A DNA stretch of 64,000 nt from Oceanobacillus kimchii X50. GTDB lineage: Bacteria > Bacillota > Bacilli > Bacillales > Amphibacillaceae. The DNA lies in the NCBI RefSeq assembly GCF_000340475.1, contig NZ_CM001792.1, forward strand, positions 2,938,592-3,002,591, read 5' to 3'. Below are positions 47,909 to 58,539 of the stretch, piece after piece. Position numbers and translations under genes: made by a program. The notes beneath the pieces were generated by a model. The model saw only the letters and a program-made list of their open reading frames with translations, ran no database searches and had not been told where the DNA came from. How positions within the stretch are numbered: the stretch's first letter is position 1; every line of letters begins with the position of its first letter.

Positions 47909-49426
47909 TTAACTTACTAGACTGTTTGAATCTTCCTCTTTTTTCGATTTGTACATTTTATAGACACTAAAGATAACAGACAATGCTGAAATTATTAGGA
48001 ATGTTGCAGCTATCGGTGAAGTTAAGAATGGTATAAAGTCACCTCCGGTTAACTGTAATCCCCTTCTAAGATTGACTTCTAATATAGGACCTAAAATAAA
48101 ACCTAAGATAAGAGGAGTAAGTGGAAATTTTGCTTTTATCATCATGTAGCCGATAATCCCAAAGAATAGGAGCGCATAAGCATCGAATAGGCGATTATTT
48201 ACACCAAAAGCTCCAACTACACAAAGTGCAATGATAACAGGATATAGATAATGCCTAGGTATACTCAATAATCGAACAAACCCTCTCATACCTGCGTATA
48301 AGAAAATCAACATAAAAATATTCGCTATAATTAATGCAGCAAATATCCCATATACAATCGGGCCATTTTGTTCAAATAGTAGTGGTCCAGGTTGCAAACC
48401 ATGTATAACGAGCCCACCAAGTAACATAGCAGTAACTGTATCACCCGGGATTCCAAGTGAAATTAAGGGGACAAGCGCACCACCAACTGCAGCATTATTT
48501 GCAGTTTCTGAAGCAACCACACCATCATCTATACCTTTCCCGTATTCTTCTGGGTTTTTGGATTGTCTTTTTGCGGTAACATAGGCGATGATATTTGCAG
48601 TTCCTCCACCGATACCAGGCAAAATACCGATCCCTACACCAATAAATGCAGATCGTATGAAATTCCAAGCTTGTTTTATAAAAGTGATTGGAGAAAATCC
48701 TAAGCCTTTAATCTTGTAATTTTGAATCTTATCTTGATTTATTTTGCTCTTCTTTCGTTCTTCAATTACTTTTAACATTTCTGAAATGGCAAAAAGCCCG
48801 ATTAATACTGGAAGTAAATTAAAACCTGCATCCAGCGCCTCTAATCCAAAAGTATATCTTGGAAAAGAATCAATTGGCGCAGCTCCTACAAAAGCAAATG
48901 TAAGACCTAATAAAGCACTTATTAGCCCCTTTACTAGTGATCCCTCTGACAAACTAGAAATTAGAGTTAAAGCGAAAATTGTTATCGCAAAGTATTCAAA
49001 TGGCCCAAAGTTAAGTGCAAATTTTGCTAGTGGTGGTGATACTAAAACAAGAATAATAATACTTAATAAACCACCTAGAAAAGAAAACATGATAGATAGC
49101 CCAAATGCTCTACCAGCTAACCCTTTTTGAGCCATCGGATAACCATCAAAAGTTGTGGAAATGGAAGAAGGTGTTCCTGGAAGTTTCAGCAAAATGGCAG
49201 GGATCATTCCCCCAGAAACCCCTCCTATGTATAATCCCATTAATAACGCCATGCCATTACTAGGGCCCATCCCAAATGAAATTGGTAAACAAATAGCAAC
49301 TGCCATAGTTGCTGTTAATCCAGGAATAGAACCAAAGATAAGCCCTAAAATGACTCCACCCATGATAATTAATATCGATTCAAACGAAAACATAAGTGAA
49401 AAACCTTCTACGATCGTTTCAAACAT
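47909..49426 (-). CDS. TctA-type large membrane subunit
   Basis: A 505-aa permease with about 11-12 helices. The TctA hallmark GLIFGSIPGLTATMAVAICL is near 28, and GIGILPGIGGGTANIIAYV is near 263. It is the main transport subunit of a tripartite tricarboxylate transporter driven by an ion gradient. It lies 11 bp after TctB. The position beside gudD and near kdgD points to glucarate or galactarate as substrate. Confidence 0.93.
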   Translation of the reverse strand: MFETIVEGFSLMFSFESILIIMGGVILGLIFGSIPGLTATMAVAICLPISFGMGPSNGMALLMGLYIGGVSGGMIPAILLKLPGTPSSISTTFDGYPMAQKGLAGRAFGLSIMFSFLGGLLSIIILVLVSPPLAKFALNFGPFEYFAITIFALTLISSLSEGSLVKGLISALLGLTFAFVGAAPIDSFPRYTFGLEALDAGFNLLPVLIGLFAISEMLKVIEERKKSKINQDKIQNYKIKGLGFSPITFIKQAWNFIRSAFIGVGIGILPGIGGGTANIIAYVTAKRQSKNPEEYGKGIDDGVVASETANNAAVGGALVPLISLGIPGDTVTAMLLGGLVIHGLQPGPLLFEQNGPIVYGIFAALIIANIFMLIFLYAGMRGFVRLLSIPRHYLYPVIIALCVVGAFGVNNRLFDAYALLFFGIIGYMMIKAKFPLTPLILGFILGPILEVNLRRGLQLTGGDFIPFLTSPIAATFLIISALSVIFSVYKMYKSKKEEDSNSLVS

Positions 49427-49437
49427 ACAAACACCTC

Positions 49438-49935
49438 CTATCCTAAAATTCCTGCTGGCAGCATAAGAAAGAATACATTCTTAAATACCCAATAAACAGA
49501 TACAGACACGATAATTGATACAATAGCAAACTTTATAGGGCTTCTCTTTTCAGGCATTGAGATTAAATAAATCTGAATAAATAGATACCCTGCAGTTGAA
49601 AGCAGAAATCCTAAAACCGGAATAAGGACCAGATAAACCGCTATTAGTACTAGTGAGATGAGAACTAGTGTATAATCAAGTTTCTCCTTCACTTCCTTTT
49701 GTTTACCTGTCACTTCTTCTTTTAATTTCTTCTCTTTTCTCCATTTAGTTAAAGCGCTTACAAACAAAATGCCACTAAGAATAAACAATGCAATAGCAAC
49801 AACTTGAGGTAAAAAATCTGATCCAATTTTCGACGCCGATATTTGCTTAAAAGACAATGTAGAAGTATATAGTACTATGGATAGTACGATTAAGAATAAA
49901 GCAGAGTACAGGTCCACTAGCTTATTTTCATGCAA
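49438..49935 (-). CDS. TctB-type small membrane subunit
   Basis: A 165-aa protein with four predicted helices (about 10-28, 42-62, 88-125 including the doubled segment, 138-158), the usual TctB layout. It is the first gene of the transporter run. A cre-like word (minus strand TGTAAGCGCTTTAA, 49751-49764) lies inside the coding region, where CcpA could act as a roadblock. Confidence 0.85.
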   Translation of the reverse strand: MHENKLVDLYSALFLIVLSIVLYTSTLSFKQISASKIGSDFLPQVVAIALFILSGILFVSALTKWRKEKKLKEEVTGKQKEVKEKLDYTLVLISLVLIAVYLVLIPVLGFLLSTAGYLFIQIYLISMPEKRSPIKFAIVSIIVSVSVYWVFKNVFFLMLPAGILG

Positions 49936-50022
49936 TTTTATCTCATCCCTTCAATAATTCTAAAGATAACAGAGCTTAGACAAATAGATTTGCAAAAGAG
50001 AATTACAAGTGAATGGTTTTTT

Positions 50023-50140
50023 AAAACCGCTTTAGAAATATACTTCGATGATAAGGACGAATGGTAAGCCTCCGGACATCCTCATTCATTAGGGGCTCAC
50101 CAAGACATCCTCCCACCGATCTACTTACATTTCTAATACT
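50023..50140 (+). repeat. Decayed copy of the interspersed repeat
   Basis: AAAACCGCTTTAGAAATATAC near its left end and TTACATTTCTAATA at the right, about 90 bp apart, correspond to the two paired segments of the elements at 29838 and 38867. The sequence between has diverged. It occupies the 282-bp gap between tctB and the upstream dehydrogenase gene, which has no gene. Confidence 0.45.
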
Positions 50141-50217
50141 TTATCCAGTTATCGGTTAACATTCCTCATCCTGAGTCAACCACTTGTTATGTTGTTATGT
50201 CAGAGCCCCCTAAAAAA

Positions 50218-51678
50218 TTATTTAATAAACACTGTCTTAATCGAAGTGAAAAACTCTATAGCTGCTTTACCTTGTTCTCTTGAGTGAGAACTAGAGCTTT
50301 TCATTCCGCCAAACGGTGCCTGTAATTCCACTCCTGCTGTTTCTGCATTCACTCTGACTAAGCCTACCTCAATGTCATCGATGAAAGTTAACATCTTTCT
50401 AATATTTTCCGTGAAAACTGCAGCACTTAATCCGTATTCTGTATCATTTGCTAATTTCATAGCTTCTTCAAAAGTTTCTACTTTAATGAGAGCAAGTACT
50501 GGCCCAAAGATTTCTTCTTGGGCTATCGTCATATCATTTGTAACGTCTTCAAACACTGTTGGTTCAACAAAGTTACCATCCTTATGTTCGGCATCTGTTA
50601 GACGATTCCCACCAGTTAACAAGGTAGCCCCTTCTTCTTTTCCTTTTTTGATATAGTGGAGTACCGTTTCCAGTTGCGATTCGCTTACACTCGGCCCCAT
50701 CCAATTTCCATCTTCTAACCCATTACCAACCGTTAAAGCTTGAATTTGCGTTAGTAATTTTTCTTTAAAGGCATCATATACCGAACTTTGAACGATTACA
50801 CGACTTGTTGCCGTGCATTTTTGACCAGTGGAGCTTAAACCACCACTGATAGTAGCCTGAACAGCTAAATCTAGATCTGCATCGTCCGCTACAATAACAG
50901 GGTTCTTCCCACCCATTTCAAGCTGATATTTTGCTCCTCTAGCTAGAGCAGTCTGTCCAATATGTTTTCCTGTTTGGTCTGATCCGGTAAAGGTAACGCC
51001 GTTTACGTCAGGATGCTCTGCAATTCTATTTCCAACAATGGAGCCTGAACCAGTCACCATATTGATAACTCCATTAGGAAGCTCTGCTTCAGCAAAACAT
51101 TCCATTACTTTAGCTGCAGTAGCTGCTGCCTCTGTTGCCGGCTTAATTACAACTGTATTTCCATAAATTAGGGCCGGAGCTATTTTCCAAATTGGAATAG
51201 CTACTGGGAAGTTCCACGGTGTAATTACTCCAACTACACCTAAAGGAGTTCGTGTAGTATACATAATCCCGTTACTATCTGTAGAAGGAATGACATCCCC
51301 GACTTCTCTTAATCCTTCTCCGGCATAGTAACGAAGAATAGCTACGCCTCTAGCCGTTTCACCTTTAGCTTCCGGCAAAGTTTTACCCATTTCTCTTGTT
51401 AATGTCTCTGCCACCTCATCCAGACGATTTTCTAAAATATTTGCAACCTTATAAAGATAGTTTCCTCTTTCATTTCCAGATAATTTCCTCCAACTTTCTT
51501 TTGCTGCTTTTGCAGATGTAATAGCCTCATTTACATCATCGATTGTCGACCGTTGAATGATTCCTACAACATCATTTCTATCTGCAGGATTAAGGACTTC
51601 CTTCGTTTCTCCGCTCTTAGATGACTTCCATCTCCCATTTATAAAATTCAAGTATGACTGTTCATCCGTTTTTAACAT
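50218..51678 (-). CDS. Alpha-ketoglutaric semialdehyde (2,5-dioxovalerate) dehydrogenase
   Basis: A 486-aa aldehyde dehydrogenase with [17 protein letters not shown] at the start, [20 protein letters not shown] near 152, Glu in QLEMGGKNP near 257 and catalytic Cys in GQKCTATSR near 291. It matches the length and layout of the enzyme encoded beside kdgD in Bacillus (ycbD). It oxidises 2,5-dioxovalerate to 2-oxoglutarate, the last step of glucarate breakdown. It lies 28 bp after kdgD. Confidence 0.9.
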   Translation of the reverse strand: MLKTDEQSYLNFINGRWKSSKSGETKEVLNPADRNDVVGIIQRSTIDDVNEAITSAKAAKESWRKLSGNERGNYLYKVANILENRLDEVAETLTREMGKTLPEAKGETARGVAILRYYAGEGLREVGDVIPSTDSNGIMYTTRTPLGVVGVITPWNFPVAIPIWKIAPALIYGNTVVIKPATEAAATAAKVMECFAEAELPNGVINMVTGSGSIVGNRIAEHPDVNGVTFTGSDQTGKHIGQTALARGAKYQLEMGGKNPVIVADDADLDLAVQATISGGLSSTGQKCTATSRVIVQSSVYDAFKEKLLTQIQALTVGNGLEDGNWMGPSVSESQLETVLHYIKKGKEEGATLLTGGNRLTDAEHKDGNFVEPTVFEDVTNDMTIAQEEIFGPVLALIKVETFEEAMKLANDTEYGLSAAVFTENIRKMLTFIDDIEVGLVRVNAETAGVELQAPFGGMKSSSSHSREQGKAAIEFFTSIKTVFIK

Positions 51679-51706
51679 ATCTATCTTCCTTTCTATATTG
51701 GATTTA

Positions 51707-52633
51707 TTAAAGGCTTTTTGTTAGATTAGAAGGGTATTTAATTAATGCTTTCTTTAGGATTTCCTCCAGTTGTGCATAATGCTCTTTCTTTACAGGTGTT
51801 ACAGGTGGTCGCACATTATTACTGTTTATAGGTAAACCAACAATTTCCATGCCTGCCTTTATCAAGGAAATGGCATATCCTTTCCCTTGTCTTCGAATTC
51901 GATTAATAGGGAGAATGACTTCTTGGTAAATTTCATTAACCGTTGTTTCATCCCCCTCCAGTAATGCATCGTAAAATTTTCTTGAAATATGAGGGATATA
52001 GTTGGAAATAGCTGATGAATAGGAATCAAATCCTAATGGAATATAAGCAGGCATAGTCACTTCTGCCATTGGCATTCCGTTTAACCAACCAATTTTGTTA
52101 CCAATACTTTGTGTGAATTCAATAATATGTTCCATACTTCCATGTCCATCTTTAAAACCTACTATTTGTGGTATTTCAACTAATTTTTCTACAGTGTCCA
52201 AATTCATAACGACATTATCTCGTTGATAGACAATAGCATTTAAATCCGTAGATGTAGCAATGGAATGTACATACTGATAAATACCTTCTTGCTCCCCATT
52301 AATAAGGTAAGCTGGCATAATTAAATACCCATCCACACCATGTTTTTCAGAGATTTTAGCTTTGTATACTGCATCACTAAGATTGCCTCCGACACCTGTG
52401 TATACAGGTACCTGTCCTTTTACCGTCGATGTAGCAACTTCAATGATAGACTCATATTCCCCATTCTCAAGTGAATGGTATTCGCCAGCACCACATGCTA
52501 CAAAAATTGCCTCCAACCCTGAGTCAAGTAAATACTTTATATTCTCCGATAATGCTAATTCATCTATATTCCCTTGGTTATCAAACGGCGTCACAGGAAA
52601 TCCTAATATTCCAGTTGGAGCTTTTCTCTTCAT
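51707..52633 (-). CDS. kdgD: 5-dehydro-4-deoxyglucarate dehydratase
   Basis: A 308-aa member of the DapA/NAL superfamily. [11 protein letters not shown] is near 8, the Tyr in [11 protein letters not shown] near 132 and the Schiff-base Lys in [11 protein letters not shown] near 157. These match KdgD, which dehydrates and decarboxylates 5-keto-4-deoxyglucarate to 2,5-dioxovalerate. It starts 12 bp after the GntR gene and 28 bp before the dehydrogenase gene, so the three form one operon. Confidence 0.92.
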   Translation of the reverse strand: MKRKAPTGILGFPVTPFDNQGNIDELALSENIKYLLDSGLEAIFVACGAGEYHSLENGEYESIIEVATSTVKGQVPVYTGVGGNLSDAVYKAKISEKHGVDGYLIMPAYLINGEQEGIYQYVHSIATSTDLNAIVYQRDNVVMNLDTVEKLVEIPQIVGFKDGHGSMEHIIEFTQSIGNKIGWLNGMPMAEVTMPAYIPLGFDSYSSAISNYIPHISRKFYDALLEGDETTVNEIYQEVILPINRIRRQGKGYAISLIKAGMEIVGLPINSNNVRPPVTPVKKEHYAQLEEILKKALIKYPSNLTKSL

Positions 52634-52645
52634 AAAAATCCTCCT

Positions 52646-53350
52646 CTAGTTTTCTTCATTATTTATTTTTCCTAACTTCACACGCTTTCGCACATGATCA
52701 AGATGGATATACATGGCACGGTGTGCTTCGAATGGGTCTCTATCTTTAAGTGCTTCAAAGATTGCTTGATGCTGTTGAATGGTAATATCTATGTTTCGAT
52801 GTTCCTTGGAAATGGTGTAATACATTTTGTAGAAAAAATCCATTAATGGTTCAATAATTCCAGAAGTTACATTGTTCATCACAGAGGAAGTAATTATATT
52901 GTGAAATTCTTTATCCATCTCATCATAATTTCCAATATTATTACTCATGTTATAGATGGTGGTCTCAAGTCTTTGTAACTCTTCCTCTGTTATTTTTTCC
53001 GCTGCCAGTGTTACAAATCCAAGTTCCTGCGTCATTCTAGTCTCAATAATCGTTTCAATATCATCGGATGATAACGCTAACATAAGGCGGAATGGTCGAG
53101 TACCAATTTTATCTGAAATATATGTGCCCTCTCTCGATTTTCTTTTGAGTATACCTAATGTCTCCAGAGCACTTAACGCCTCTCTAAGAACTGCCCTACT
53201 CACATAAAGCATTTCCATCAATTCATATTCTGAGGGTAACTTATCACCTGGTTTAATTTTTCCATCAATCAAAAGTTTGATAATTTCATCCATCACCAGA
53301 CTTGAAAGCGTATTCTTTTTAATTGACTTTAATTTAATATCTCTACTCAC
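52646..53350 (-). CDS. GntR-family regulator of glucarate use (FadR subfamily)
   Basis: A 234-aa regulator. The winged helix has LLIDGKIKPGDKLPSEYELM then VSRAVLREALSALETLGIL (about 25-70), followed by an FCD domain (HNIITSSV, HQAIFEAL, HRAMYIHLDHV). The start codon is GTG with TAGGAG 10 nt upstream. It leads the kdgD operon, and a perfect 15-bp palindrome of the GntR type lies 73 bp upstream, so it probably controls its own operon in response to a sugar diacid. Confidence 0.9.
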   Translation of the reverse strand: MSRDIKLKSIKKNTLSSLVMDEIIKLLIDGKIKPGDKLPSEYELMEMLYVSRAVLREALSALETLGILKRKSREGTYISDKIGTRPFRLMLALSSDDIETIIETRMTQELGFVTLAAEKITEEELQRLETTIYNMSNNIGNYDEMDKEFHNIITSSVMNNVTSGIIEPLMDFFYKMYYTISKEHRNIDITIQQHQAIFEALKDRDPFEAHRAMYIHLDHVRKRVKLGKINNEEN

Positions 53351-53382
53351 TAACTCGTCTCCTATCCTAAATTCTTACGGAT

Positions 53383-53411
53383 AGTATATAATATTGTGTA
53401 TTTTCAGTCAA
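53383..53411 (-). promoter_or_regulatory. Sigma-A promoter of the GntR-kdgD operon
   Basis: On the minus strand TTGACT (53411-53406), a 17-bp spacer and TATACT (53388-53383). This is one of the best promoter matches in the window, about 33 bp before the GTG start. Confidence 0.7.
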
Positions 53412-53422
53412 ATATATTCTTC

Positions 53423-53437
53423 ATTTGTCGGACAAAT
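53423..53437. promoter_or_regulatory. Palindromic GntR operator candidate
   Basis: ATTTGTCGGACAAAT is a perfect 15-bp palindrome around a central G. Its core TTGTCGGACAA fits the N-y-GT-N-AC-x-N pattern of FadR-subfamily operators. It lies 12 bp upstream of the -35 box, an unusual place for a simple repressor. Confidence 0.6.
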
Positions 53438-53520
53438 AAAAAATAAAATATCACATGGAACAAACTGCTACTAATCTACATAACAATTATTCCATCGATT
53501 GACTTTCTTCTCTATACTGT

Positions 53521-54699
<1,179 letters not shown>

Positions 54700-54723
54700 T
54701 TATCATCCTCTCCTATTAAAAAA

Positions 54724-55683
54724 TTATGTTGTCACTGGATGAATTAAGTGTTCTGGGACTTCCCCATTTTTTACTGAAATGATTTCATTTGCAGCATCTA
54801 TTGCCATTTTTTTAAATGCTTCATGAGTCTGCGCTCCTAAGTGCGGTGTAACAATCACATTCTCCAATTTGAATAAAGGATTCTCTGCTCTTGGTGGCTC
54901 CTCTTCAAAAACATCCACGCAAGCTCCCCTGATTTCTCCGTTCATTAAAGCCTCCACTAGCGCTTTTTCATCTACGACACCACCACGAGCCGCATTGATT
55001 AATATCGCATCTTTTTTCATCATTTGGAATGAGCCTTTATGGAGAAGATGGTGCGTAGTGCTAACATACGGTACATGTAAAGTAACTACATCGGATATTC
55101 GCAATAAATCTTCTAACGATTCTGTTAATTTTGCATATAACTCTACATCTTCCGCTGTCACATAAGGATCAAAGACTACAATATTCATTCCTAATCCTAA
55201 CCTACATTTTTCAGCAATAAGCCTTCCGATATTTCCGAAACCAATAATCCCGAGCGTTTTCCCATTTAACTCATAACCAAATAGCCGATTGCGAATATCA
55301 AAATTACCATGACGTACTGCATCATCAATTGGCAATAAATGTCGCGTGCTTGCTAGCATAAAGGTTAACACAAGTTCTGCCACTGCATTTATATTTGCTG
55401 ACGGAGTATTGGTTACTTTTATACCGTACTTTGTAGCAGCCTTCACATCAATATTATCCACACCTATCCCGTGCCTTGCAATAATTTTTAAACGGTTAGC
55501 ATTTTCTAACACCCTGTGGGAATATATTTCCGTTCTAGCAATAATAGCATCAACATCTCTTACATAATTCACAAGTGTAGCTTCATCATAGCTAGGTGGT
55601 ACAACCATACTAGCACCATTTTCCTCTAGTAACCTAATTCCTTCTTGTGCAATCTTTTGCGGGACTAATACTCGAAATTCCAT
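54724..55683 (-). CDS. D-isomer-specific 2-hydroxyacid dehydrogenase (SerA/hydroxypyruvate reductase type)
   Basis: A 319-aa NAD-dependent enzyme. The nucleotide-binding motif is LGIIGFGNIGRLIAEKC (about 145), and catalytic residues are visible as Arg in LINAARGGVVDE (about 233), Glu near 262 and His in TPHLGAQT (about 281). It lies 6 bp after the DapA-like gene. In this cluster it might reduce a 2-keto acid such as hydroxypyruvate or tartronate semialdehyde. The exact substrate cannot be read from sequence. Confidence 0.88.
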   Translation of the reverse strand: MEFRVLVPQKIAQEGIRLLEENGASMVVPPSYDEATLVNYVRDVDAIIARTEIYSHRVLENANRLKIIARHGIGVDNIDVKAATKYGIKVTNTPSANINAVAELVLTFMLASTRHLLPIDDAVRHGNFDIRNRLFGYELNGKTLGIIGFGNIGRLIAEKCRLGLGMNIVVFDPYVTAEDVELYAKLTESLEDLLRISDVVTLHVPYVSTTHHLLHKGSFQMMKKDAILINAARGGVVDEKALVEALMNGEIRGACVDVFEEEPPRAENPLFKLENVIVTPHLGAQTHEAFKKMAIDAANEIISVKNGEVPEHLIHPVTT

Positions 55684-55689
55684 TCGTTG

Positions 55690-56604
55690 TCACCTCACCT
55701 CTTGCATATTCCAGCTTTTTAATAGCTCCTCTAACTCTAGTCTATCATTTTGTGATAAAGGATTTACCGGTTCCCTTGTTACACCAGCTCTTAGACCTAA
55801 TTGTTCCATCGCCTCTTTAATTACCACTACGTTATTGCCATTGTTATGTTTCGCTCTTAGGTCTTCAAATGGAACAACTTCTTCCCATATGTCCCATATT
55901 TTTTCTTGGTTCCCTTCTTCTAATGCTTGCAGTAACGCAAATGACTTTTGTGGAAAAACGTTGACCAATCCTGAAGTAAAACCTACTGCCCCAGAATGAT
56001 AGAAAAATGGTGCCCATTTCTCCGCTGTCCCACAAATAAATGCAACATTAGAAGATTTCGGTACACCACGAATAACCTGGGTTACACGTTGAATATCGTT
56101 AATTGCGTATTTGATTCCAACCAATTTCTTTAATGGAGCTAACTCTTTAATCACATCATCACTTAAATGAGCATCTTTAAAGTAAATAATGGATGGAGCA
56201 TCTAATGCCTCAATAATATTCCTATAATATTCTACCGCCCCAGCATCTGTAATATATGGATGAACTGGTTGATGGATCATCACACAATCCGCTCCCGAAT
56301 CAATTGCAGATTTACCCATTTCTATAGCAGTATCTACTGAATAACCAATACCAGCCACCACCGTTGCTCGACCGTCTACTAATTCTGTTACTCTAGTTGC
56401 TACCTGATTTGCTTCCTCTATGGTCAGTGCATAAAATTCACCAGTGTTTCCGTTTGGAACAATAACTTTTATTCCATTTTTAAGAAGAAAGTTGACATTG
56501 TCATCCAACCCTTCCCAGTCAATTTCTTTCGTACCTTCCACAAAAGGAACAATATTTATCCCCGAAATCGTTGAGAATCGTTTACTAAATTCTCCATAAT
56601 CCAT
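55690..56604 (-). CDS. DapA/KdgD-superfamily lyase or dehydratase
   Basis: A 304-aa TIM-barrel protein. The start region INIVPFVEGTKEIDWEGL, NGNTGEFYALTIEE near 51, the Tyr in SIIYFKDAHL near 139 and the Schiff-base Lys in LVGIKYAIND near 164 show a KdgD-like member. It probably acts on the keto-deoxy product of the neighbouring sugar-acid dehydratase, either as aldolase or as decarboxylating dehydratase. This would be a second enzyme of this superfamily in the window besides kdgD. Confidence 0.85.
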   Translation of the reverse strand: MDYGEFSKRFSTISGINIVPFVEGTKEIDWEGLDDNVNFLLKNGIKVIVPNGNTGEFYALTIEEANQVATRVTELVDGRATVVAGIGYSVDTAIEMGKSAIDSGADCVMIHQPVHPYITDAGAVEYYRNIIEALDAPSIIYFKDAHLSDDVIKELAPLKKLVGIKYAINDIQRVTQVIRGVPKSSNVAFICGTAEKWAPFFYHSGAVGFTSGLVNVFPQKSFALLQALEEGNQEKIWDIWEEVVPFEDLRAKHNNGNNVVVIKEAMEQLGLRAGVTREPVNPLSQNDRLELEELLKSWNMQEVR

Positions 56605-56677
56605 ATTCGCTTCTCTCCTTTACCTTTTAAATATAATCGGCCGTTAAACTAGCCTAAGCTACTAAACGCATCTCTAT

Positions 56678-57748
56678 CTATTTACTCTGTTTGTTTTGGG
56701 ATAGATAGTGTTCTAGATCAATCCCATATTTTTCTCCAGTCTTTCTTAATTCGTTGATAATTTCTTGACTTATTGGAATACCATTTTCTTTATACTCTTT
56801 TTTACGCTGTGATTCCATATCTCCAGGCATATAAACTTGATCAAATCCTTCACTTGGTTCACTCGAAATAGTCTCTTCAATCTTTTCTGATACATGTTGA
56901 TAAAAAAGTTCCGGATCCCCGAAATTTTCAATGTTAATCGCACCGAATAAATGCCCTAATTGTTGTGGATATGGGTCATCATATTGTCTCGGGATTCTCT
57001 TCCCAAATAATGAACCAGTTAGAACACCACTTAGAATATCAATAATAATTGCTAAGCCAGATCCCTTAGGCCCCATTGGAAGCACAAATCCTTCCCAAGC
57101 TTCATCTGCATCCGTTGTTTGTTTCCCATCTTTAGTGATCGCCCAACCTTCTGGGATGGAATCCTTATTTTTCTTGGCAACCATAATTTTCCCTCTGGCA
57201 ACATTACTAGTTGACATATCCAAAATAATTGGTTTCTGCCCTTCTCCAGCTGGAATCGAAATTGAAATAGGATTTGGACCCAATGAAGGTTCTTTTGCTC
57301 CAAAAGGGACCATAATCGGAGATGCATTAGTCATTGAAATTCCGATAAATCCTCTTTCTGCAGCCATTCTCGTATAAAAGGAAGCGGTTCCAAAATGATT
57401 CGAATTTGAAACACCTACGAACGAAGTACCGTATTGTGCTGCTTTCTGAATGGCCATATCCATTGCTTTAACCCCAGCAACCTGTCCCCAACCATTGTTC
57501 GCATCAAGTAAAGCAGTTGCAAAAGAATCCTGAACTACACTAATATTTGTCTTTCTCTCGATAATCCCCGCTTCCATCCTTTTTAAATATCCCGCTACAC
57601 GCTGTACACCATGTGAGGTAACCCCACGCAAATCTGCGTCAACCAATGTTTCTGCAATTACTTTCGCTTCTTCATCAGGCAAACTTTGTTTTAAAAGATC
57701 ACGACAAAAACTTTGCAAGTCCTTTTCCGATATGGTTATGTTACTCAT
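56678..57748 (-). CDS. Malate/L-lactate dehydrogenase family (Ldh_2) NAD(P)-dependent oxidoreductase
   Basis: A 356-aa enzyme of the YlbC/ComC/AllD/YiaK family. DADLRGVTSHGVQRV near 48 carries the conserved Arg and His, and VGVSNSNHFGTASFY near 116, ASPIMVPFGAKEPSLGPNPI near 141 and LPMGPKGSGLAIIID near 231 follow. The family reduces 2-oxo acids (2,3-diketo-L-gulonate, ureidoglycolate, sulfolactate, malate). GGAGG lies 6 nt before the ATG. It opens the dehydratase operon, behind a strong promoter that carries a candidate GntR site. Confidence 0.88.
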   Translation of the reverse strand: MSNITISEKDLQSFCRDLLKQSLPDEEAKVIAETLVDADLRGVTSHGVQRVAGYLKRMEAGIIERKTNISVVQDSFATALLDANNGWGQVAGVKAMDMAIQKAAQYGTSFVGVSNSNHFGTASFYTRMAAERGFIGISMTNASPIMVPFGAKEPSLGPNPISISIPAGEGQKPIILDMSTSNVARGKIMVAKKNKDSIPEGWAITKDGKQTTDADEAWEGFVLPMGPKGSGLAIIIDILSGVLTGSLFGKRIPRQYDDPYPQQLGHLFGAINIENFGDPELFYQHVSEKIEETISSEPSEGFDQVYMPGDMESQRKKEYKENGIPISQEIINELRKTGEKYGIDLEHYLSQNKQSK

Positions 57749-57769
57749 TTATTCCCTCCTATCCTTAAA

Positions 57770-57817
57770 TTGATATCTGATATATCAACTATAAGGTAGT
57801 AAGAGAATTATTGTCAA
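57770..57817 (-). promoter_or_regulatory. Promoter and GntR operator of the sugar-acid operon
   Basis: On the minus strand TTGACA (57817-57812), an 18-bp spacer and TATAGT (57793-57788). Directly after the -10 box comes TTGATATATCAGATATCAA (57788-57770), a palindromic site that would cover the transcription start. The core TGATATATCAGAT recurs at 59571-59591. Confidence 0.65.
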
Positions 57818-57879
57818 GTTTATTCTGAATTTTTAACAAAAAAACTTCTTCTCGATCACTTTCAATTAATGGATGTCAT

Positions 57880-58539
57880 TTAATAAAGCGCCACCTTTGC
57901 TGAACGAATAATATGCTCTCGCATGACCCTTTCTGCTCCATCTGGATCTTGATCAACGATCATTTTATAAATAAGAAAATGCTCCTTAAATGCCTTTTCA
58001 TGCTCTTCTATATTAGATAATGCTTTTTTACGAATATATTGGTCATATGAATGAACAGACTCTACTTGTTTAAATATAAAACCATTTCTCGCACATTTAC
58101 GAATAAATTGATGAAACTCACTATTAAATTCGTTTAATTTCTCTCGATTATTCTCATTCGTGAAATTCTCCATCTGATTAATTATAGCTTCCAATTGGAT
58201 CAATTCCTCATCTGTTCGCTTTATAGCAGCAAACCTTGCTGCGACACCTTCCAACGCAGCTCTTACACGGGCAATCTCTTCGACTGAGCTCATGATATCA
58301 TCCGAAACAAAGGTTCCTTTTCTTGATAGTGTACTAACTAACCCCTCATTGCTAAGTAGTCGAAATGCCTCTTTAATTGGTGTTGTGCTCACTTCAAAAG
58401 CTTTAGCTAACTCTCTTTCTCGTAAATGAAAACCAGGCTCATATTCCCCATTAATAATCGCCTCTTTTAAATAGTCATAAATTAGATCACGTACAGAACG
58501 CGACTGCATACTTATTTTTTTTTGAATGTCTTTATCCAT
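57880..58539 (-). CDS. GntR-family regulator of the sugar-acid cluster (FadR subfamily)
   Basis: A 219-aa regulator. The winged helix has LKEAIINGEYEPGFHLRERE and AFEVSTTPIKEAFRLLSNEG (about 20-65); an FCD domain follows (EFHQFIRKCARN, HFLIYKMIV, MREHIIRSAKV). The ATG at 58539 overlaps the end of the upstream dehydrogenase gene; a GTG at 58542 is an alternative, and AAGGAG lies 7-10 nt before. Candidate operators sit in front of both the dehydrogenase-GntR pair and the Ldh_2 operon, which suggests repression of both. Confidence 0.9.
   Translation of the reverse strand: MDKDIQKKISMQSRSVRDLIYDYLKEAIINGEYEPGFHLRERELAKAFEVSTTPIKEAFRLLSNEGLVSTLSRKGTFVSDDIMSSVEEIARVRAALEGVAARFAAIKRTDEELIQLEAIINQMENFTNENNREKLNEFNSEFHQFIRKCARNGFIFKQVESVHSYDQYIRKKALSNIEEHEKAFKEHFLIYKMIVDQDPDGAERVMREHIIRSAKVALY

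Noticed and set aside
49991..50216. Separate small gene between tctB and the semialdehyde dehydrogenase gene
   Set aside because: No open frame with a start signal; the stretch instead shows a decayed interspersed repeat.
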